Shown here: positions 8,265 through 16,028 of the stretch, piece by piece
How positions within the stretch are numbered: the first letter of the stretch is position 1
Layout: the number at the start of each line of letters is the position of its first letter
Program-made: the position numbers and the translations under genes
Source of the DNA: CAXXOK01 sp001604115
GTDB taxonomy: Bacteria > Bacillota > Clostridia > Christensenellales > Aristaeellaceae
DNA length: 38,274 nt
Reading direction: 5' to 3'
Assembly (NCBI GenBank): GCA_034928535.1
Contig: JAYFOV010000003.1
Coordinates: forward strand, 1 to 38,274
The notes under the pieces: model-generated
The model's input: the letters and a program-made list of their open reading frames with translations, nothing else
Databases searched by the model: none
What the model was told of the DNA's origin: nothing

Positions 8265-9328
8265 CCCTGCACCGCACGGCCAACTTCGGCTCCGCGCTGC
8301 AAGCCTATGCGCTTTACACCGCGGTGGCGCAAGCTGGCCATGCCGTGCACCTGCTGGACTATACCTGCGCGGCCGTGCGCAGGCGGGAGGCGCTCGTGCC
8401 CTGGCCGCCCAGCCCGCGCGCTCTGTACCGCCGCCTGCGCTATGGCAAGGCGTTGCGGCAAAAGCGCCGGGCGCTGGATCGGTTCCTGACCGGCTATGCC
8501 GCGCTGAGCCCGGCCTACACCCGCCGCACGCTTGCGCAGGCCAACCTGCGCTACCAAACCTTTTTGATCGGCAGCGATTTGGTGTGGGGGCAAGCCATCA
8601 CCGGGGGCGACCCCGCCTATTTTCTGGACTTTACCGCGCCGGGCGCACGCAGGCTCGCCTTTGCGGCCTCGGCCGGCAACCCGTGGGACGCGGGGTTTGC
8701 CCGGCACATCCAGCCGCTGCTGGCGCGCTTTACGCACATCGCCGTGCGGGAAGCCGCCCTTTCGCAATGGGTCGGAGATCTGCTCGGCGACCCGCCGCCC
8801 GTGGTGGGCGACCCGACCTTGCTGCTGCCGCCCGCGCACTGGCAGGCCATGGCCGCCCCGCCCATGGACGCAGCCCCCTATGTGCTGGTCTACTTTTGCG
8901 ATCCGGCAGGCCGGATTTTTGCCGATGCCGCAGCCTACGCCCGCGCACACGGCTGTGCGGTGCGTTATGTGACCTTCGGGCGCGCGCAGCCGGGCACGGA
9001 TACCGTGCAGCCCAAGGATCCCGGCACGTTTTTGGGACTGGTGCGGCATGCGCGGTGCGTGTTCACGGCCTCCTACCACGGCATGCTGTTCGCGCTGTAT
9101 TTCCGGCGTGAGTTTTTCTACTACAACCGCGCAAACGTTACACGCATGCAAGCCCTGGCTACCTGGCTTGGCGTGACCGACCGGGACGCGCTGCACGCGG
9201 ATATTCGCCAGGCGGCGCCTCTGTGCCACGATGCCCTGGCCGGAAAGCTGGATGCCTTGCGCCAGCGGAGCCTTGCGGAGCTGGCCGCCATGCTGACCCC
9301 CGCCCAGGAGGTGGCTTTGCATGGCTGA
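8234..9328 (+). CDS. Polysaccharide pyruvyltransferase family protein
   Basis: A 364-residue member of the CsaB/WcaK/ExoV family, which transfers pyruvate from phosphoenolpyruvate to a hexose as a ketal. The N-terminal TLHRTANFGSALQAYAL (about 9-25), the middle IGSDLVWG (about 113-120) and the C-terminal SYHGMLFALYF near residue 280 are the family landmarks. The ATG at 8234 has GGGAGG 9 nt upstream and lies within the end of the polymerase gene; it overlaps the flippase by 8 nt. If active it would give the polymer an acidic ketal, which in other Firmicutes can anchor SLH-domain proteins, though no SLH protein is seen here. Some members of this family have other acceptors. Confidence 0.85.
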   Translation: MDAQQPIALLTLHRTANFGSALQAYALYTAVAQAGHAVHLLDYTCAAVRRREALVPWPPSPRALYRRLRYGKALRQKRRALDRFLTGYAALSPAYTRRTLAQANLRYQTFLIGSDLVWGQAITGGDPAYFLDFTAPGARRLAFAASAGNPWDAGFARHIQPLLARFTHIAVREAALSQWVGDLLGDPPPVVGDPTLLLPPAHWQAMAAPPMDAAPYVLVYFCDPAGRIFADAAAYARAHGCAVRYVTFGRAQPGTDTVQPKDPGTFLGLVRHARCVFTASYHGMLFALYFRREFFYYNRANVTRMQALATWLGVTDRDALHADIRQAAPLCHDALAGKLDALRQRSLAELAAMLTPAQEVALHG

Positions 9329-10754
9329 TGCGCAAACACAAGGCCGCAACCGGTTGGCGCTGCGCGCCGGGGTGTGGTACACCATCTCCAACATTGCGAC
9401 CAAGGCCATTTTGGTACTTACCACCCCCATCTTCACGCGGGTGATGACCCTGTCGGATTACGGCGTTGCCGCCAATTTTACAGCGTGGTACTCGCTGCTC
9501 ATCACCTTTTGCACGCTCAACCTGACGTATAGCATCGGCCGCGCCAAGCTGGATTTTCCCGGCAGGCTGGATGCCTATGTGGGTACCATGCAGGTGGTGG
9601 CGATGCTGTGCAGCCTGCTGCTGGCGGGGCTGGGCATCGTGTTCAGGCAGCCCGTGGCACGGCTTTTGGATTTGCCGCCCAAGCTGGTGCCCCTCCTGGC
9701 GCTTTACCTGCTGTTTGCCCCCACCACGGCGCTGTACCAGGCCAAGTACAAATACCAGTACCGCTACCGGGAAAACCTGTTCATCACCGGCTACACGGCA
9801 GTGGCCTCGGTGGGGGTATCGCTCATGCTGGTGTTTGCCATGCCGCAGGAGCGTTATCTGGGGCGGGTACTGGGCGCTGTGCTGCCCGCCGTGGCGCTGG
9901 GCGGGGTGTTTTGGGTGCAGGCGGCGCGGCGTGGCCGCCTTGCGCTGGAGCGTACCTTTGTGCGCTATGGGCTGATGATTTCTCTGCCGTTGATCCTCAA
10001 CAGCCTTTCGCTGAACATCCTGGCGCAGTCGGATCGGGTGGTCATCACCAAAGTGTGGGGCAGCGAAGCCACCGCCGTCTATACACTGGCCTATCAGTAC
10101 GCCATCCTCATCAGCCTGGTGCTGGACTCCATCGGGCAGGCGTGGCTGCCGTGGTTTCACGATGCCTATGCCGCGGGGGATCATCTGCCCATCCGCCAGA
10201 ACCTCAAGCCGCTCATCCTGCTGGGGTGCTACGTGGGCGCGGCGTGCATCGCCATCGCGCCGGAGGCCATGCACCTGCTGGGCGGCGCGGGCTACCGGGA
10301 AGGGCGCTGGGCGGTTGCGCCCATCGTGCTGGGGCTGGTGTGCAAATTTATCTATGGCAATTATGAGCACATCGAGCTGCACCTGAAAAAAACGCGCTAC
10401 ATCGCCATGGGCACGGTGCTGGCTACGGCCATCAACCTGGCGCTGAACCTGCTGTTTGTGCCGCGTTTTGGGTTTGTGGCGGCAGGCTACACCACGTTTT
10501 TCAGCTATTTTGTGCTCATGAGCGTGCATTACGGCATCACCCGCCATGGGCTGCATGTGAATGTGTATGACCATCGTTTCATGTACCTTACCATCCTGCT
10601 GGAAACGCTGCTGGCGATGCTGCTGCTCTGGCTGGATCCCTACCCGCTGGCGCGCTTTGCCGTGCTGGGTTTGATGACGCTGGCCGCCATCTGGCGCAGC
10701 CGGAGCCTGATCACAGCGCTCTGGCGCCGGAAACGGAGCGCCGGGCGAGCGTAG
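9321..10754 (+). CDS. Wzx-like polysaccharide flippase (MOP superfamily)
   Basis: A 477-residue membrane protein with about 12-14 predicted transmembrane segments, starting with AGVWYTISNIATKAILVLTT after a short cytosolic N-terminus. This start, and the central QSDRVVIT segment, are typical of the polysaccharide-biosynthesis branch of the MATE/MOP exporters. It would move undecaprenyl-linked repeat units across the membrane for the Wzy-like polymerase two genes upstream. The start has CAGGAGG 9 nt upstream and overlaps the previous gene. It is the last gene of the operon and is followed by a strong terminator. No initiating phosphoglycosyltransferase, Wzz or tyrosine kinase is present in the cluster. 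Confidence 0.88.
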   Translation: MADAQTQGRNRLALRAGVWYTISNIATKAILVLTTPIFTRVMTLSDYGVAANFTAWYSLLITFCTLNLTYSIGRAKLDFPGRLDAYVGTMQVVAMLCSLLLAGLGIVFRQPVARLLDLPPKLVPLLALYLLFAPTTALYQAKYKYQYRYRENLFITGYTAVASVGVSLMLVFAMPQERYLGRVLGAVLPAVALGGVFWVQAARRGRLALERTFVRYGLMISLPLILNSLSLNILAQSDRVVITKVWGSEATAVYTLAYQYAILISLVLDSIGQAWLPWFHDAYAAGDHLPIRQNLKPLILLGCYVGAACIAIAPEAMHLLGGAGYREGRWAVAPIVLGLVCKFIYGNYEHIELHLKKTRYIAMGTVLATAINLALNLLFVPRFGFVAAGYTTFFSYFVLMSVHYGITRHGLHVNVYDHRFMYLTILLETLLAMLLLWLDPYPLARFAVLGLMTLAAIWRSRSLITALWRRKRSAGRA

Positions 10755-10828
10755 CGAAGCATCACCTGTTTTGTAGCCGCGGTACAACCCTGCGCGGCAC
10801 AACCCACAGCGGCTCCCTCCCCAAAAAC

Positions 10829-10873
10829 AAACGGCGGGCACGCAGCCCAGAGTGCTGCGTGCCCGCCGTTTTT
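10829..10873. terminator. Strong bidirectional intrinsic terminator
   Basis: An uninterrupted 18-bp stem (10829-10846 with 10854-10871) and a 7-nt loop, followed by TTTTT on the plus strand; the A-rich left flank gives TTTGTTTTTG on the minus strand. It separates the convergent flippase gene and LCP gene and can serve both. Confidence 0.92.
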
Positions 10874-10903
10874 GACTGTATTCAGAATCTGTGCCTTGTG
10901 CCG

Positions 10904-11048
10904 CCGCTCGCCTCATAGCCCTTCGGGCTGTTTGCCCGCTTTGGGGATGGCTTGCTTTTCAGGCACGTTGGGCTTTGCCCAAACCACCAAAGGGTTTCAC
11001 CCTTTGGAAACCTGCCAAGGGCTTCGCCCTTGACCCGGCTTGGCACGG
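10904..11048 (+). repeat. Modular palindromic intergenic repeat, copy A
   Basis: Contains the family modules in order: CCGCTCGCCTCATAGCCC with TTCGGGCTGTTTG, a pair of G/C-rich palindromes (GGGCTTTGCCC and AAAGGGTTTCACCCTTT), then AAGGGCTTCGCCCTTGACCC. It lies just past the 3' end of the LCP gene. Confidence 0.75.
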
Positions 11049-11069
11049 TTTTATGCCGATGCCCGGGTT

Positions 11070-11993
11070 CTATTCATCCACCACCACAAAGCTATTGTCC
11101 AAAAATTCCTGCAACAATGCCCGGCAACGCTCAAAATCCACCTGCCGGGTACTCATCCCCGCATAGGTGATCGGCTCCATCGCATCGTTGGATGGCATCT
11201 GTAACCCCTCCGGCTCCGCGCCCGCCACCTGCATAGCGTAGCCGACCGCCTCCATCATGTCGCTCAGGCTCATGTTGGTGGCTACCTGGTTCTTGGTCAC
11301 ACTCTCTAGAATATCCAGCGCCTGGGACAGCGTCACCTTGTCATAATTCTTGGCCAGGGTGGCGAGCACCGTGCGCATGCGCCGCGTGCGCCCCGCATCC
11401 CCGTCCCGCCCCACTTTGCGGATGCGCATGTAAATGACCGCCGCATGCCCGCCAAACAGGTACGTGCCCGCGTTTTCCATGCTCGGCTTGGTGGAATCCC
11501 GCGAGATGCGGTAGCGGTTTAAGTAGTTGGCCTCTTCCTGCGTTACGGTGATGTACACGCCGCCCAGCGCATCAATGATGGTCTGCACATTGTCCATGCT
11601 GAAGATGATGTACTTATCCACCTTCACGCCAAAATGCGTGCTGATGGTTCTGGCCAGCGCATCCAGCCCGTAGTTCTTGCCGATGTACGTCAGCCGGCCG
11701 ATGCCCCCATCCGGCCGCTGGATCAGCATTTCCCGCATGTAGGTGGTAAACAGCAGCCGCTTGGCGCGGGTGTCAAAGGTCACCATCATCATGCCGTCGG
11801 TGTTGCCCAGGTTGCTTGCGTTGCCCTGCCAGTTGTCCACGCAGGCAAGCAGGTAATGGTGCTGCCCTTCCAGCGCGGCGGGCAGGGTATCATAATCCAG
11901 CGGGGTAATGGGGCGCGGCTGCTCTGCCAACGCGGCAGGCACAAGCCCTGCCAGCAGCAGCAGCGCCAAAACGGCGCACAGCATCCGTTTCAT
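11070..11993 (-). CDS. LytR-CpsA-Psr (LCP) family protein
   Basis: A 307-residue protein of the LCP family, phosphotransferases that attach undecaprenyl-linked glycopolymers to peptidoglycan. The family core is visible as DGMMMVTFDTRAKRLLF, the stretch MREMLIQRP, KYIIFSMDNVQTIIDALGG, and the Arg-rich motif RDGDAGRTRRMRTVL. I chose ATG 11993 because GGGAGG lies 8 nt upstream; the GTG at 12002 overlaps that ribosome site. The N-terminus is a hydrophobic segment ending in ALA before Glu24, which looks like a cleavable signal peptide rather than the usual retained anchor. It converges on the polysaccharide operon, so it is a natural candidate to anchor that polymer, but LCP enzymes also serve teichoic acids. 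Confidence 0.88.
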   Translation of the reverse strand: MKRMLCAVLALLLLAGLVPAALAEQPRPITPLDYDTLPAALEGQHHYLLACVDNWQGNASNLGNTDGMMMVTFDTRAKRLLFTTYMREMLIQRPDGGIGRLTYIGKNYGLDALARTISTHFGVKVDKYIIFSMDNVQTIIDALGGVYITVTQEEANYLNRYRISRDSTKPSMENAGTYLFGGHAAVIYMRIRKVGRDGDAGRTRRMRTVLATLAKNYDKVTLSQALDILESVTKNQVATNMSLSDMMEAVGYAMQVAGAEPEGLQMPSNDAMEPITYAGMSTRQVDFERCRALLQEFLDNSFVVVDE

Positions 11994-12192
11994 CCGGAAC
12001 ACCTCCCAATCGATTGCGGCACAGCTTTGCCGCCGGGGCAGCAGGCAGGCCAGGCGTTTGCGCCGCCGCCCGCCGCACCGCCGGAGCGGTCTCTCTGGAT
12101 GGTATTACGCGCCGGGCGCGGCAAACCCTTCCGCCGCGGCAGGTTGTTACAAATCGGCAGCCGCCGCACACACCCGCCGCCGTATCAGGCAC

Positions 12193-12221
12193 AGGGTATC
12201 ATGCGCCGCGGGGAAAGTCAA
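12193..12221 (-). promoter_or_regulatory. Possible promoter of the LCP gene
   Basis: On the minus strand TTGACT (12221-12216), a 17-bp spacer and TACCCT (12198-12193) preceded by TGA. The -10 is weak (3 of 6). It stands back to back with the phosphofructokinase promoter and would give a leader of about 190 nt. Confidence 0.4.
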
Positions 12222-12261
12222 CGCCGGCAGGCCGCACCCCGCCCCCTAAACCGATTTCGAG

Positions 12262-12290
12262 TTGAAACCCCCACAGGAGTGTGCTATACT
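12262..12290 (+). promoter_or_regulatory. Promoter of the phosphofructokinase gene
   Basis: TTGAAA (12262-12267), a 17-bp spacer, TATACT (12285-12290) with the extended TGC. About 90 nt of leader follow, with no obvious riboswitch. Confidence 0.8.
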
Positions 12291-12387
12291 GGCTTTTGGA
12301 GCATCATCTCCAATCATACATGAAGCCAATGCGGAATAGGGGCCGCTGCGGTTTTCAGACGGCCAACATGGGGAGAGGGTTAAGAAC

Positions 12388-13461
12388 ATGGAAAAGGTCA
12401 AACGCATCGGCATCCTGACCAGCGGCGGGGATAGCCCCGGCATGAATGCCGCAGTGGTGAGCGTGGCGCGCTGCGCCGGGCAAAAGGGTTTGCAGCTCAT
12501 GGGCATCAAACGCGGCTATAACGGCCTGCTGGGCTTGAGCGACAAACCGGAAGATGATATCGAGGTTTTGGATCTGGAAACCGTGCTGGACATCATGGAC
12601 ATGCGCGGCACCTACCTGCGCACCGCGCGCTGCCTGCCTTTCCTGCAGCATGAAGTGCGCGCCAAGGCAGCTGAGGATCTCAAAAAGCAGGGCATTGAGG
12701 CGCTGGTGGTCATCGGTGGGGACGGTTCCTACCATGGCGCGCTGGAGCTGTGCAAGCTGGGCGTGCCGTGCATCGGCATCCCCGGCACCATTGACAATGA
12801 CCTGAGCTATACCGAGGCCACGCTGGGCTATGATACGGCTGTGAACGTCTGTGTGGACGCTGTGCGATCCATCCGCGCCACCAGCCGCAGCCATGACCGC
12901 CCCGCCGTGGTGGAGGTCATGGGCCGCAACTGCGGGGACATCGCCATGCGTACGGCCATCGCCACCGGCGCAGAAATGGTGATCGTGCCCGAAATGGAAT
13001 GGGATATGCTGGAGCTGGCCGAGCGCCTCAAGTACCTGTTCAAGAAGGGCAATACCCGCGCCACGCTGATCATCAGCGAGCATTGCTGGCACAAGATGAA
13101 GCCCTTTGACTGGCGCAAGACCATTGCCGACAGCGGCCGCGTGATCCATGATGACGATCCCATGAACTCCGAGCGCCTGGCGCTGGTGCTCAAGATCCTC
13201 ACCAATACGGAGGCGCGTGCCACGGTTATCGGCTACACGCAGCGCGGAGCCATTCCCACGGCGTATGACAGCGCCTTTGCCTTTGACGCAGGCCGTATGG
13301 CGGTGGATCTGCTCACCCATAACGATCCCGGCCTGAAGGACGGCTATGCCATCGGCGTGCGCGACGGACGTGTGTACAGCACTCCCTTCACCAATGCGCT
13401 GGCCAATGATAACCAGAAGTTCTTTGATGAGGATCTGTACCGCATGATCAACAAGCTGTAA
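12388..13461 (+). CDS. pfkA: 6-phosphofructokinase, ATP-type motif
   Basis: A 357-residue PfkA-family enzyme that would phosphorylate fructose 6-phosphate in glycolysis. The nucleotide loop TSGGDSPGMNAA is at residues 11-22; GGDGSY at 110-115 is the ATP-type form (PPi-dependent enzymes usually have GGDDT here). PGTIDND at 132-138 carries the catalytic Asp136, and MGRNCGD is at 178-184. Two things differ from the textbook enzyme of about 320 residues: a longer segment at about 232-265 (CWHKMKPFDWRKTI onward), and IGYTQRGAIPTAYDS where E. coli has a GHIQRGG...DR motif, so the substrate-binding His is Tyr and the later Arg is Ser. It has its own promoter and terminator. Family sure; exact phosphoryl donor and regulation not. 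Confidence 0.88.
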   Translation: MEKVKRIGILTSGGDSPGMNAAVVSVARCAGQKGLQLMGIKRGYNGLLGLSDKPEDDIEVLDLETVLDIMDMRGTYLRTARCLPFLQHEVRAKAAEDLKKQGIEALVVIGGDGSYHGALELCKLGVPCIGIPGTIDNDLSYTEATLGYDTAVNVCVDAVRSIRATSRSHDRPAVVEVMGRNCGDIAMRTAIATGAEMVIVPEMEWDMLELAERLKYLFKKGNTRATLIISEHCWHKMKPFDWRKTIADSGRVIHDDDPMNSERLALVLKILTNTEARATVIGYTQRGAIPTAYDSAFAFDAGRMAVDLLTHNDPGLKDGYAIGVRDGRVYSTPFTNALANDNQKFFDEDLYRMINKL

Positions 13462-13480
13462 AGCTACCTCAAGCCATCCG

Positions 13481-13507
13481 GAAGGCGGGGAAACCCGCCT
13501 TCTTTTT
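13481..13507 (+). terminator. Intrinsic terminator after phosphofructokinase
   Basis: GAAGGCGGG (13481-13489), a GAAA tetraloop, CCCGCCTTC (13494-13502) and five T residues. It ends 46 nt after the stop codon and makes the gene monocistronic. Confidence 0.95.
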
Positions 13508-13520
13508 ATGCCCTCATGAC

Positions 13521-13580
13521 GGGATTCTCAAGGGGCAATGCCCCTTGAGCAGGGTTTGGGGCAGCGCCCCAACGTCCCCT
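13521..13580 (-). repeat. Modular palindromic intergenic repeat, partial copy F
   Basis: Read on the minus strand it gives GGGGCGCTGCCCCAAACCC, then a CAAGGGGCATTGCCCCTTG palindrome, the same order as the centre of the full copies. Both outer modules are missing. Confidence 0.65.
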
Positions 13581-13610
13581 CCCGCTCCCGCCACCTGTTG
13601 CGCATGGCGT

Positions 13611-13639
13611 TTACAAGGCGTGGGCGCGTGTGGTAAGAT
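13611..13639 (+). promoter_or_regulatory. Possible promoter of the HAD hydrolase gene
   Basis: TTACAA (13611-13616), 17-bp spacer, TAAGAT (13634-13639) with extended TGG. It lies just after repeat F and 45 nt before the start codon. Confidence 0.5.
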
Positions 13640-13683
13640 GAACGGCACAGAAGGGTGCGCGGAGCGCGCGAACGGAGGTCGGC

Positions 13684-14394
13684 ATGCGATACGATTTGCT
13701 TTTGGCGGATGCGGACGGCACGCTGTATGATTTTCATGCGGGGGAGCGGGTGGCGCTTGAGGAAACGCTTGCGCACAGCGGCATCCCGTATGACGGGGAC
13801 ATCGGCGCGCTGTACAGCAGCGTAAATTTGAGCCACTGGAAGAAGCTGGAGCGTGGAGAAACCACGCAGGAAAGGCTTCGGGTGGAGCGGTTTGCGGATT
13901 TTTTGGCGGAGCTGGCACAGCGCGGTTGGCCAACGGGGAATAAAACCGCGCAGGAAATGAGCCAAACCTTTGTGGCGGCGCTGAGCCGCCAGCGCATTCC
14001 CATGCCGGGCGCGGAGGCGTTTTTGCGGGCGGTATCGGCCAAGATGCCGGTATTTCTGGTGACCAACGGCATTGCGGTGGTGCAGCGCGGGCGTTTTGAG
14101 CAAAGCGAGCTGCGGCCGTACATTGCGGATATCCTCATCAGTGAGGAGCTGGGGCATGTCAAGCCGGACCCGTTCATGCTGCTGGAGGGGATGCGCCGGG
14201 CGGGCGTCACGGACCGGCGGCGGGTCGTGATGCTGGGGGATAGCCTGACGGCGGATATCGGCGCAGCCAAAGCGGCGGGGGTGGATAGCATCCTGATCAC
14301 GCAAGGGGCGCAGGCGCCGCAGGGGTGCGATGCCACGCATGTGGCGCTTTCGCTGGCGGACGCGGCGCGCATTGTGCTGGCAGGGCACGCCTGA
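13684..14394 (+). CDS. HAD-superfamily hydrolase, YjjG-like nucleotidase/phosphatase
   Basis: A 236-residue HAD phosphatase with all four motifs: DADGT at 9-13 (Asp9 nucleophile, Asp11 acid/base), Thr127-Asn128 in LVTNGIA, Lys160 in VKPDP, and GDSLTADI with Asp186 and Asp191. A helical cap lies between motifs I and II, as in the YjjG/pyrimidine 5'-nucleotidase branch, which hydrolyses nucleoside monophosphates and non-canonical nucleotides. CGGAGG precedes the ATG by 6 nt. It stands alone between the phosphofructokinase terminator and the frr promoter. Substrate assignment within this large family is uncertain. Confidence 0.85.
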   Translation: MRYDLLLADADGTLYDFHAGERVALEETLAHSGIPYDGDIGALYSSVNLSHWKKLERGETTQERLRVERFADFLAELAQRGWPTGNKTAQEMSQTFVAALSRQRIPMPGAEAFLRAVSAKMPVFLVTNGIAVVQRGRFEQSELRPYIADILISEELGHVKPDPFMLLEGMRRAGVTDRRRVVMLGDSLTADIGAAKAAGVDSILITQGAQAPQGCDATHVALSLADAARIVLAGHA

Positions 14395-14397
14395 GCC

Positions 14398-14426
14398 TTG
14401 CGTTTTGCGCTGCAATTGAGTACAAT
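14398..14426 (+). promoter_or_regulatory. Promoter of frr
   Basis: TTGCGT (14398-14403), 17-bp spacer, TACAAT (14421-14426), with no extended -10. It starts almost on the stop of the HAD gene. The same box pair occurs at 36170-36198. Confidence 0.6.
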
Positions 14427-14471
14427 ACAGGGTAAGCTGATCGTGAAATGATTCGGAAAGGTGGAATCCCG

Positions 14472-15029
14472 ATGTATCAGGAAGTGATTACGACTGCCAA
14501 GGACAAAATGCAAAAAACCATCGGCGTGTTTCAGACCGAGCTGCGTTCCATCCGCGCCGGGCGTGCAAACCCCCAGCTGCTGGATCGCGTGATGGTGGAT
14601 TATTACGGCACGCCCACGCCGCTCACGCAGATGGGTAACGTGACCTCGCCGGAGCCGCGCATGCTGCTGGTAAACATTTGGGATCAAAAGGCGCTCCCCC
14701 TGGTGGAAAAAGCCATCCAGAAGAGCGATCTGGGGCTGAACCCCAGCAACGATGGCAAGGTGATCCGGCTGGTGATCCCGGAACTGACGGAGGAGCGCCG
14801 CAAGGATCTGACCAAGCTGGTGCATAAATCCTGCGAGGAGGCCAAGGTGGCTATCCGTTCCATCCGCAGGGACGCGATGGAGCAGTTCAAGAAGCTGCAA
14901 AAGGATGGCAAGATCACCGAGGACGATCAGGCCAAGGCCGAAAAGAAGATGCAGGACGCGACCGACGAGAGCATCAAAGCTGTGGATGATCTGGCCGCCA
15001 AGAAGGATAAAGAGATCCTGGAGGTCTGA
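14472..15029 (+). CDS. frr: Ribosome recycling factor
   Basis: A 185-residue protein of exactly the family's usual length. With EF-G it splits the post-termination ribosome. The conserved N-terminal RAGRANPQLLDRV and the YYGTPTPLTQMGNV loop are present, as is the helical PELTEERRKDLTKLVHK region. I place the start at ATG 14472, after AAAGGTGG, rather than eight codons upstream, because MYQEVITTAKDKM aligns with the family N-terminus. It lacks the pyrH and tsf genes that often precede it but is followed on the same strand by uppS and cdsA, as in many Firmicutes. Confidence 0.97.
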   Translation: MYQEVITTAKDKMQKTIGVFQTELRSIRAGRANPQLLDRVMVDYYGTPTPLTQMGNVTSPEPRMLLVNIWDQKALPLVEKAIQKSDLGLNPSNDGKVIRLVIPELTEERRKDLTKLVHKSCEEAKVAIRSIRRDAMEQFKKLQKDGKITEDDQAKAEKKMQDATDESIKAVDDLAAKKDKEILEV

Positions 15030-15536
15030 CATCTCGCCTATGGCTGCGCAGGGCTGCGGGGATGGCGCGCCGGTTTGGCCGCACGCCTCCCGGTTTGGCT
15101 GCCCCGCGCAGCAGTGCGGTTTGGCCGGGGCGGCTGCGTGGCACCGGCGTTGCAATGCGCTGGGATGCCGGGTTTGGGTGTGGGCGCATGTCGCCTGCTG
15201 CCCCCGCGTTGGCTTCCCCCGGCTGTGAGGCTGCCCAGCCTTTCGTATGGCCATTACCCGCCCGCGCCCATGCCCTATGCCAACGGCGCGCGAAGGCTTG
15301 CCCGGCTCGGTCGCCCGGATGGCGCAGGGTTGCGCCGCTCCGGGCGCGGCTTGCCCCCGCGGGGGCGCCAGCCGGCCAAGCCTGCGCGCGCTTTGTACCA
15401 GGATACCGCCCGCCGGTTGCGGCTGGGTATGCCGCTGTGGCAGCCCGCCAGGCCGCAAGCCGCCCACCGCCGGGCGCAAGCGCCGCACTGCAATGACCAG
15501 GGCGGTCTATGCCATGGATGGCAAGGGGGTATCGCA
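15030..15536 (+). other. GC-rich gap between frr and the small unknown gene
   Basis: 507 nt without a credible gene, terminator or promoter. Three copies of CGGTTTGGC occur near 15068, 15088 and 15115. The frame leading into the next gene is open upstream, but its translation is Pro/Arg/Ala-rich and unlike a folded protein. It may be decayed coding sequence. Confidence 0.4.
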
Positions 15537-15896
15537 GTGGAAAAAACATTTGATCATCTTTTGGGGCTCAATGCCCGTAGCGCGCTGGCCATATTGCGCA
15601 GCGCAGGCATCGGCGATGTGCGCGTGACCCTGACGGGCGCGCCGCCCATGGCGGGCAAGCGCGCGCCGGAATGCCTGCCGCAGGGCGAGCGCCGCGTGAG
15701 CGCGATGCAGGCCATCGCCAGCCAGTTTTCGCTGGGCGATGATGAAGAGGAAGCATCCTTTGACCCCATCCTGGATGATGCGCTGGACGAAGGCATGCTG
15801 GTGGAAAGCCGCGTGGTGGCCGTGCGGGACGATGGGCGGCTGCTCATCGTGGCACGCTTTCACACAGGGGAGCCCACACCTTGCCCCATCGAATGA
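15537..15896 (+). CDS. Small protein of unknown function, PASTA-like N-terminal half
   Basis: A 119-residue protein not assigned to a known family. GTG 15537 has AAGGGGG 7 nt upstream. The N-terminal LLGLNARSALAILRSAGI (8-25) followed by a short strand DVRVTLTGAPP looks like a PASTA-type half (a helix of the kind 'G-x-x-x-x-x-A-x-x-x-L-x-x-x-G' then a strand). The middle is acidic (GDDEEEASFDPILDDALDEG), and the end, ESRVVAVRDDGRLLIVARF, looks like a beta hairpin. No signal peptide or membrane segment. It lies between frr and uppS, 132 nt before uppS, and reading is consistent with co-expression. The PASTA comparison is a pattern impression only. Confidence 0.6.
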   Translation: MEKTFDHLLGLNARSALAILRSAGIGDVRVTLTGAPPMAGKRAPECLPQGERRVSAMQAIASQFSLGDDEEEASFDPILDDALDEGMLVESRVVAVRDDGRLLIVARFHTGEPTPCPIE

Positions 15897-16028
15897 TGCG
15901 GGCTGCAAGCAGCGCCGTGCGCGCACCCGCAACGGGTGCGCCGCGGCCTTTGCACGTGTGGGCCTTCGCGGCGCTGCCGCCGCGCCCTGCCCCCGCACCT
16001 ACCCCCACCCAACCGACAGGAGGCCACG

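Noticed and set aside
9159..10916. 585-residue minus-strand frame opposite the flippase
   Set aside because: Antisense shadow; the plus-strand frame encodes a recognisable membrane protein with a ribosome site.
15075..15536. Upstream extension of the small gene at 15537
   Set aside because: Translation is Pro/Arg-rich and unlike a protein domain, while GTG 15537 has a good ribosome site.
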